Positions 57,831 to 64,000 of a DNA stretch of 64,000 nucleotides are shown here, piece by piece; the first letter of the stretch is position 1; each line of letters begins with the position of its first letter. The notes beneath the pieces are model-generated. The model did no database searches. It was not told where the DNA came from and was given only the letters and a program-made list of their open reading frames with translations. Origin of the DNA: Pagrus major (taxonomy: Eukaryota > Chordata > Actinopteri > Spariformes > Sparidae). A program made the translations under genes and the position numbers. The DNA lies in NCBI RefSeq assembly GCF_040436345.1, contig NC_133227.1, positions 18,543,501 to 18,607,500 of the forward strand. The letters are read 5' to 3'.

Positions 57831-59866
57831 TCGCAGTCAGATTGAACATGAAATGCCTGTGTTTTGCAGAATAGAAAAAAATAATGTTGTTAAGCCAAAC
57901 TCCCAATACAACAGTGTAAAAATACTGAATTTCAAGTAGAAGTTCTCTGTAGAAAAATGCTACAGTTAAAGTCCATAATTATTATCAGCTCACTGTATTG
58001 TGGTAAAAGTAGTGTTTTGATCCCTCTGACTGATACATTATTATGTATGACACATTTAGATTTTTAATAGTGAAGCATTAGTCTTGGAACAGCATGTTAA
58101 GGTTTTAGCTACTGGAGGTGGAAATTGTTAACACTTTATATGCACTAATTTTAGTCCAGTTGTTTACAACCTAAGTCCCATGCCACGCCAAAAGGCTAGC
58201 AGAGAAATTTGAGGGGTGGTGAGATGATTAATGGGAGAGGAATTACTTTTTTTCTCTAACCTTTGACTTTAGGTGAAATATTTGATTATTTAAACATTTA
58301 TTGACATGAAACCATGAAAGAAGTTTAGAATGAAAAATCATTTGCGGAGCTGTTAACAACTCAGACATCAGAAATGTAACCCTGAATACATGAGACAGAA
58401 AGGTTTCATATTTAACCATCAAATGTAGCGGGATAGAAAATATTACATATTATGTATTACATATATGTAATGTGGTGGAGTAGAACTACAAATTAACATA
58501 AAATGGAAATGCACTCGAGAACTACAAGTACCTCAAAAATAGACTTAAATTAGACACTGAGTAAAATAACATTGAACTGATGAGGAATAGTGATCAGTCA
58601 GTCACTCCAGCTGTTTGGAACATGGATTATTAGTTTTCAGTTTACTACTGCTAACATTGTGTGTTGACAACAAAATCTTGTCACATTTCTTCTGAACAAC
58701 TGCACTTACCTTGATGGCCATCCACATTTCTGAACTCCATCCATGAAGAATTGCAAAGCTGTCTCTGCTTTGTTGTTTCCTGCTGTGTCCAGATAAAATA
58801 TCTGTAACAAAGTGTGTGTAGTGGTTCATGTAGTGGTTCAAAACAAAAAATGGTGAACAAGGTTGTGAAAAAAGATTACCTTCCTCGAGAAGCCATCAAT
58901 TGCTCCATAAATCACAATGTTGTACCTACCAAAAAGTTGATGGTTAGTTGTATGAGCCATTTCCGTGTGACTGCGTGTCTTTATGGGGCCAGTAGGTGTC
59001 CTCAGCGCACCACGAAAGGGGAGTCTACATAGGTGGGAGTTATTGTTCCGGGGTCCGGGGTCAGGTGCTGCAAAGGGGAAGAGCACACAGTTTTCGATCG
59101 CTCTGTCATGCTGTGGCAGGCGAGTCGCATCGGTAATGGTGCATGGACTTTGTTCACACTAGAAGATGTTTTGGTGAGAAAAATAAACCATGATCGCAAA
59201 TTAACCGATTCCGAAGTCGTCTGTGTCTCGCAGTGTTCGGCAAACGCGTCAACCTAAGTTCAGCCCTCTATGCAGCCCCTCAGTGGCTTTAAGCACTAGG
59301 TTTAGCCTCTACATTAGTCATCACTGATATTACAAGTGAGTGACATCAATTCACAATTGATTAGAAGAAGTTCAGTAGGCAAAAACACACCGGATTAACT
59401 TGTGATTTGTGTCGATGTGGACAAGTGACAGAGGAGCAGGAATGGAGTACGTCCGTCTTGCAATGCAAGACAGCTGGACCATTCGAGCTACTACTCCTGT
59501 ACCATTCACACGCTGCAAAGAACTTTTTACTCTTCTCCATGGAATCCGGTAACCCATTGATCTAAGGGATCCTTTGACTAGCCTGTAGCCAGCATGGGGC
59601 AATCTTGCTTTCACTGACCTAACCTTTAAATCTAGAATATGATCAGGGATGTCTGAATACCCTTCTCTGACAGAGAGGTTATGCTCTTGCATTCGTCTGT
59701 AAAGGGTAGATCTTGAAATCCCATGGAGATTCGCAAGAGATGTCAGTGGTAACTCTGTACAAGAAGATTCAGCAGCGTTTGTCTGTCTATGTTGAGGCGG
59801 GGTCGCCCCACACTCCCACTCCATTCAACAACAGCCACATCATCAAACAGTGGAGGGGCTGTACTG

Positions 59867-60698
59867 TAGGGCTGAACGATTTTAGGAAAAGATCTAATTG
59901 CGATTTTTCTGGCAGATATTGCAATTTCGATTTGATTCACGATTTCCTTCAAATCAAGCTTCAGTGCAATATTCACAATGTACAGTAACATTAAAACATT
60001 AAATGCTATTACTCTAATGCAAGGATGAAAACTAAAGTTAAAAATTGCTTCCAAATGTATTTATTAACAAGAAGCATGCACGGCTGATGGCTGCAGTTAC
60101 CCTAACGGCCGCAACGGCCGTCGTGTCACTATTGAGTCTTATTTCTTGATCCTGCCCCAAGTTCCCAAGTTGGCAAAAGATGCAATTGTAATTGTAGTCT
60201 GTTTGCTACAGTGGGCCTGAGTATCATTTTCACCGGACGTTTCACCAGACTTTTTCGTCATGCACTCGTCATGCAAATGCCGGTATAAATTGGTTGTGTT
60301 TCCGCTGGATATTGCAACTTTAGCGCGACAGGTTTTGCACAGTACCTGGTGCACGTCTGCAGCCTCAAACCCGAAATACTCCCAAATGACCAATGTGCTG
60401 TTTTTCTTGGGGATTAAATCCCCTAACTCCGCTTCTGGTCCAGCTGGAGCCATTTCAGAACACGTTAAGGAGCAGGTTAATACTGATTGGTTAGCGTGAC
60501 CTGTCCACGAGTAGCATGCCACTTTTGATCGGTGAGCTTGGCAGGATGGTAAAGAGACGGCATGTATGTGTAAAATAGTTGACACAACAGATCCTGGGTC
60601 AGTCAGGAGCGCTGCAAAAACCGCAGCTTTGGCGATCACATGATCGCGTTGTCTGAAATCGCAATTTCGATCAGAAAACGATAAATCGTTCAGCCCTA
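59867..60698 (-). mobile_element. hAT deletion derivative encoding a BED finger
   Basis: Ends TAGGGCTGAACGATTT at both termini (inverted) with CTGTACTG / CCGTACTG flanks (59859-59866, 60699-60706; one mismatch). The interior keeps the transposase N-terminus on the minus strand. It lies inside the integrase gene. Confidence 0.85.
60139..60453 (-). pseudogene. ZBED-like BED-finger N-terminus of a hAT transposase
   Basis: A 104-codon frame from ATG 60453: MAPAGPEAELGDLIPKKN, then the BED signature VIWEYFGF, VLCKTCRAKVAISSGNTTNLYRHLH. The BED zinc finger binds hAT ends. The catalytic domain is deleted, so this is a relic, though the frame itself is open. Confidence 0.8.
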
Positions 60699-60825
60699 CC
60701 GTACTGTGTGATAGATGATTCCTGACAACTTCAGACAGCTGTTGTACATGGTCCAACACAGACTCAGGGACGTCAAGATAAGCTGCCCCAGCTCGAATGA
60801 ATTGCAACTCCTGGGTGCACACCAA

Positions 60826-61292
60826 ATGCAGATACTCAAAATCAATATATAAGGTCTTAACAGTTGATTCCGGTACTGCACAAGCTGTACAATACAGCTA
60901 TTCCCATCACAATGACAATACATATATGTGCATGCATAGCCTACCTGGACTTGTGATCTTGCAGTTTGGTTATCCATTCTGTCATGAAAATAAAGTAAAG
61001 CATGATCATTGAGGGGTCATAATATCTAAATTTTTTGTATCATAACATAACATAAATAAATATATTAGGCCTACATTATAACGGCCTCTATTAATTATGA
61101 AAGGAGGCTTAAAATCACAGGACATGTCTTTTGGTCTGATTATACAGATCAGTGGTGCTGAAATTTGCATTTCTCTTCTATAGCCTACTCATTCTACATC
61201 TCGGAGGTCAAAAGCATCATTCAGTGTCATTTAAGTCGGACCGTCTGACGCAGCTGCTCCTGTATAGACCAGTAATGCTGGCTGGTTAGAAA
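60826..61292. other. No gene recognised
   Basis: Sequence between the integrase 5' end and the right inverted repeat. It probably includes integrase leader sequence, with a TATATAA-like string near 60845 and AT-rich DNA. Confidence 0.35.
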
Positions 61293-62468
61293 TATGTGCA
61301 TGGATTTGTTAAATTATTCGCCACGTGTCTTTGTTAAAATTAGAACAGCTGTAGTGAGAACGGGAGCCGGGAGGAGTAGCGGCAGCCCGCTACACAGTGG
61401 AAACTGGCACCGCGTTCAGCGGTAGTGTAGTAATCCACGGTAGTACTTTTGTGTAGGAACCGTGACGTTTTGGCACCGCGAGTACCATGCAACACTAAAT
61501 GTTTAAATCACAGCCCTACGTTGTATACGCCTCCCTGTAATTCACTCACTCATTAGATTACTCAGGCCATGACTAGCAGAGACAACCATGTTGCTGCTAA
61601 TCAGTGTGCTTGCAGCAGCAGGGCGTTATAATTCATTACTTGTGTTGTTGTTGTTGTGAACATATGGCAGGCCCACAGTGGAAACTGGCACCGCGTTCAG
61701 CGGTAGTTTAGTAATCCATGGTAGTACTGTTGTGTAGGAACCGTGACGTTTTGGCACCGCGAGTACCATGCAACACTAAATGTTTAAATCACAGCCCTAC
61801 GTTGTATACGCCTCCCTGTAATTCACTCACTCATTAGATTACTCAGGCCATGACTAGCAGAGACAACCATGTTGCTGCTAATCAGTGTGCTTGCAGCAGC
61901 AGGGCGTTATAATTCATTACTTGTGTTGTTGTTGTTGTGAACGTACGGCAAGCTGTAGCCAACGATATATAGCGCAATTCATTACTTATGGGAAACGTTT
62001 CAAGAGCAACAGGCTATCAACTTACTTCGAAACAGCACAGCACAAGGGAGAAGTGGGTGTAATGCAGAAGGCATAGCTGGCGCTGGAGCCAGGTCAAACC
62101 AACCAATAGAAACTCTTCTCTCATCTACCAGCGTAGGCCCCGCCATCAAGTGCAGTTGAATTCGCAAGCAAAACTTTAGAACTTGCAAGGGAAGAGGATT
62201 GATTTGCAAACAAAACTTTATAGCTCGCAAGCAAATAGGACTGATTTATAAGCAAAATGGTTGTATGTTTTTACTTACAAACACTAGTTTTGATTGAAGT
62301 TGAAGAAATATGCTCTCTCATATTTTTTTTCAATTGCAACCTGTTCTGTTTCGATCTCAAAAAAAAAAAAATTGATTGCCACTTACTCTCTTTTGCTCTC
62401 AAATCTCTTTTTTGGTTTCAAATCTATTCTATTTGATTGAATAATAAAGGAACAAAATTCTCTCCATA
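61293..62468 (-). repeat. Right long inverted repeat, with an internal 281-bp tandem duplication
   Basis: The complement of the left arm, but 61394-61674 and 61675-61945 are near-identical tandem copies of a segment present once on the left. It carries the same promoter-like block facing inward (GGCGGGGCC near 62145 and donor GAA|GTAAGTTGATAG near 62025, minus strand), suited to driving the integrase gene. Confidence 0.82.
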
Positions 62469-62926
62469 GACACACACACACACACACACAGTTTGTCATG
62501 GCTTGTTTAACAACTCAACTTTTCTGGTGTACAGACCCAAGTGAGCAATTGAAAACTTGATAGTGTATTGTGTTGATGTTACCGTTCTGTTTTTAGTCAT
62601 GCTGCAGCTTGGATGAACACCTTCGGAGAAGAGATGGTAGACAACCATACATCCTTGCTGTTGGTCGAACCAGGAACAGGATTGACACTTTCTACATTGT
62701 TGTGGACAAACAGCTCAACCCCTGCCAAGCCACTAGCTCGTTGGGTGCATTTGACGAACTGTTTAAATCCCACTACGTGTTCAACCTGTCGTACGAATGA
62801 GTACCTGGGCCGGCTCTTCACCTTCGTGCAAACAACAGTTTTCAATATTGATGTAATAACAACAAATGAGTCTCCCAGAGTTTGTGAGTTTCGTGCTAAA
62901 GTCTTCAACTAAAGTACTTAAATGTT

Positions 62927-64000
62927 TAAGTGTTTCATTTGTCAAGCTGTGCATGTTCCCTGTCAGTCCTTGATCGCTCATCTAAGACTTGATCACAGTT
63001 TTTATTCTAGCACCAGGTTTAAGTTAGTTTGTGCACAAGATCGTTGTAGGCGTCAGTTTTCAACATAATCAGGTTTAAAAAAACATTTAATTTGTTCTCA
63101 TGAGAAGGATTCTCGTCAAAGTGGAGATGCAGCAAGGCCAGAGTCATTTCAAACTAATTTCCATATGCCCCAAGATACCTCAGAAGTTGCTGGAACAAGT
63201 GCCATGCAGAACCCAGAGTCCGAGTGTTTTGAGGACAATGGATCAGGTCAAAGGAACGAAGAAAATACAGAAAATATTTGTGCTTCAATTATTGCTAAAC
63301 TACAAGGAAGTGGCATAGCAAATAGTGTTGTTTCATCAGTTGTTGGTGATTTGGAAGAACTTGCTTGTGGACTGCACACTCAGGTTAAGCAGCAAGTACT
63401 GTCTGCTGTGCCTAAAGATAATCCTGTAAGAGCTACATTGGAAAAAGTTCTGGAGACTTTTGAAAACCCATTTGTTAACTTCAATACTGAAAGTAAAAGA
63501 TTGAATTATTTCAACAAGAAATGGGGTGTTGTGGAGCCAGTAGAAAAAATTCTAGGAATTTGATTTGATACAAGGCAAAAATAAACAATTAGGTACTTAT
63601 GATCAAGTCCCAGTGAACAATACATTTGTTTACATACCAATTTTAGAAATGATAAAATTAATGTGCTGAAATGCTGATATTTTTTAAACTGCTTGGGGAA
63701 ACTTGTAAATCAAGACCTGACAGATACGAAGACTTTTGTGATGGAAGTTATTCTAAGACACATCCATTGTTCTCTAAACACCAGAATTCTTCACAAATCC
63801 AGTTGTTCTAGGATGCATGCAATTCTGGGATTTACAGAATCTTTCAGTGGACGTTATTTTTGTCGTTTATGTTTGATAGAAAAAGATGATACCCAGAATG
63901 TTTACAATGAGGATGACCCCAAGATAATCTTGCGTGGAAAGGAACTTTTTGAAATGCACTGCAATGAGTTGCTGTCAGACCCACAGAAGTTATCAGTGTT
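62927..64000 (+). pseudogene. CACTA-like zinc-finger transposase of the second element (runs off window)
   Basis: It starts near ATG 62933: MFKCFICQAVHVPC, AHLRLDHSFYSSTRF and a second finger, broken by TAA at about 63066. Then 63165-63563 reads KLQGSGIANSVVSSVV, FENPFVNFNTESKRLNYFNKKWGVVEPVEKI. After frame changes come VPVNNTFVYIPILEMIK and RPDRYEDFCDGSY. After an apparent deletion near 63811 it continues FTESFSGRYFCRLCLIEKDD and DPKIILRGKELFEMHCNELL. The order fingers, VEPVE..., PIL..., CRxC matches the transposase at 12603. It follows the SAMD3-like gene on the same strand, the reverse of the order in the first element. Confidence 0.78.

Larger units (their letters stand above)
58710..60825 (-). 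pseudogene. rve-integrase-type transposase of the 12.3-kb element
   Basis: Minus-strand pieces: 60825-60707 (ELQFIRAGAAYLDVPESVLD), 59865-59391 (GRPRLNIDRQ; a helix-turn-helix LANLHGISRSTLYRRMQEHN; then PAPLSLVHIDTNHKLIR), 58925-58880 (YNIVIYGAIDGFSRK) and 58801-58710 (YLDTAGNNKAETALQFFMDG, WPSR). The last three join at GT/AG borders. HIDTNHKLIR and IDGFSR are the start of the DDE integrase core; the later D and E exons were not found to the left. A frameshift near 59775 separates the GRPR block from the helix-turn-helix. A hAT element (59867-60698) split the first two pieces, leaving a 7-of-8 TSD. The gene runs inward from the right inverted repeat. Confidence 0.72.
50178..62468. mobile_element. 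12.3-kb integrase-type DNA transposon carrying a HECT gene
   Basis: Long inverted repeats, 50178-51059 and 61293-62468, start TATGGAGAGAATTTTG and are flanked by GACACA on each side (50172-50177, 62469-62474), within a CA-rich target. The element lies inside the intron between exons 8 and 9 of the SAMD3-like gene. Contents are a G2E3-like HECT ligase gene (plus, 51234-56509) and an rve-integrase gene (minus, 58710-60825). Smaller later insertions, including a hAT element, interrupt it. TAYGGA ends, a 6-bp TSD and integrase homology link it to the 660-bp element at 3308. I infer an IS3EU-like superfamily. Which of its contents are original cargo needs a second copy. Confidence 0.82.
43815..62912 (+). 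pseudogene. SAMD3-like partner gene of a second CACTA-like element, interrupted
   Basis: Nine exons with GT/AG borders: 43815-43982, 44239-44325, 44583-44767, 45136-45272, 47909-48002, 48434-48758, 49578-49752, 49862-49983 and 62597-62912. Key blocks are RTRRQLVNILASHMTERYG, KHKEKYARGIVTLFPSLKD, a lysine/arginine-rich part with KRRRLAATLPEQ, NQDFLLLFGAEIASKMLEK, WDSDMASLLLLLHLLPP, QPYILAVGR and SSLGAFDELFKSHYVFNLSY. A one-base insertion near 62797 breaks the last exon before EYLGRLFTFVQTTVFNID. The product resembles fish SAMD3-like proteins, as does the gene at 15326. Introns hold an unclassified 2.5-kb insertion, a hAT MITE and a 12.3-kb transposon. The first exon was not found. Confidence 0.75.

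Overview
This window looks like teleost fish nuclear DNA, from the families present rather than from any host gene. It holds Tc1, hAT, PIF/Harbinger, Kolobok and CACTA-like DNA transposons, an rve-integrase DNA transposon, a jockey-type LINE with a fish-style 3' tail, and one LTR retroelement. Introns are short with ordinary GT/AG borders, and most coding stretches show stops and frameshifts. I found no host single-copy gene, tRNA, rRNA or CRISPR array. Nearly everything is nested mobile DNA, and insertion order can be read from target-site duplications (TSDs) and from reading frames that resume across insertions.

Layout. 1-2.9 kb: minus-strand LTR retroelement with a gag-like ORF and a tRNA-Pro primer binding site. 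3.2-4.6 kb: an interspersed repeat R, split by a 660-bp element with a 6-bp TSD. 4.6-23.9 kb: one 5'-truncated LINE split by a 14.9-kb CACTA-like element (6253-21128), a Tc1 element and a THAP-encoding inverted-repeat element. The CACTA-like element holds a zinc-finger transposase pseudogene and a SAMD3-like/PB1-like partner gene. It has itself been invaded by an apparently intact PIF/Harbinger transposon (7678-11761) and by a hAT element that carries a solo LTR. 23.9-25.4 kb: AC-rich minisatellite. 25.4-30.1 kb: decayed Kolobok transposase gene. 30.5-32.4 kb: hAT derivative. 32.4-35.7 kb: the same minisatellite inverted. 35.8-36.6 kb: repeat R inverted. 37.0-43.1 kb: hAT element with perfect 8-bp TSDs and a nested Harbinger-like MITE.

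43.8-64 kb: a second CACTA-like gene pair, a SAMD3-like partner gene followed by a decayed zinc-finger transposase that runs off the window. The partner gene is interrupted by an unclassified 2.5-kb insertion, a hAT MITE and a 12.3-kb element (50178-62468). The 12.3-kb element has about 0.9-1.2 kb terminal inverted repeats and a 6-bp TSD. It contains a multi-exon G2E3-like HECT ubiquitin-ligase gene on the plus strand and an rve-type integrase gene on the minus strand. Promoter-like sequence lies in both inverted repeats, so the two genes may be driven inward from the ends.

The most notable items are the 12.3-kb HECT-plus-integrase element, the intact two-gene Harbinger element, and the paired CACTA transposase and SAMD3-like genes. 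All family assignments come from reading translated motifs by eye; no database search was run.
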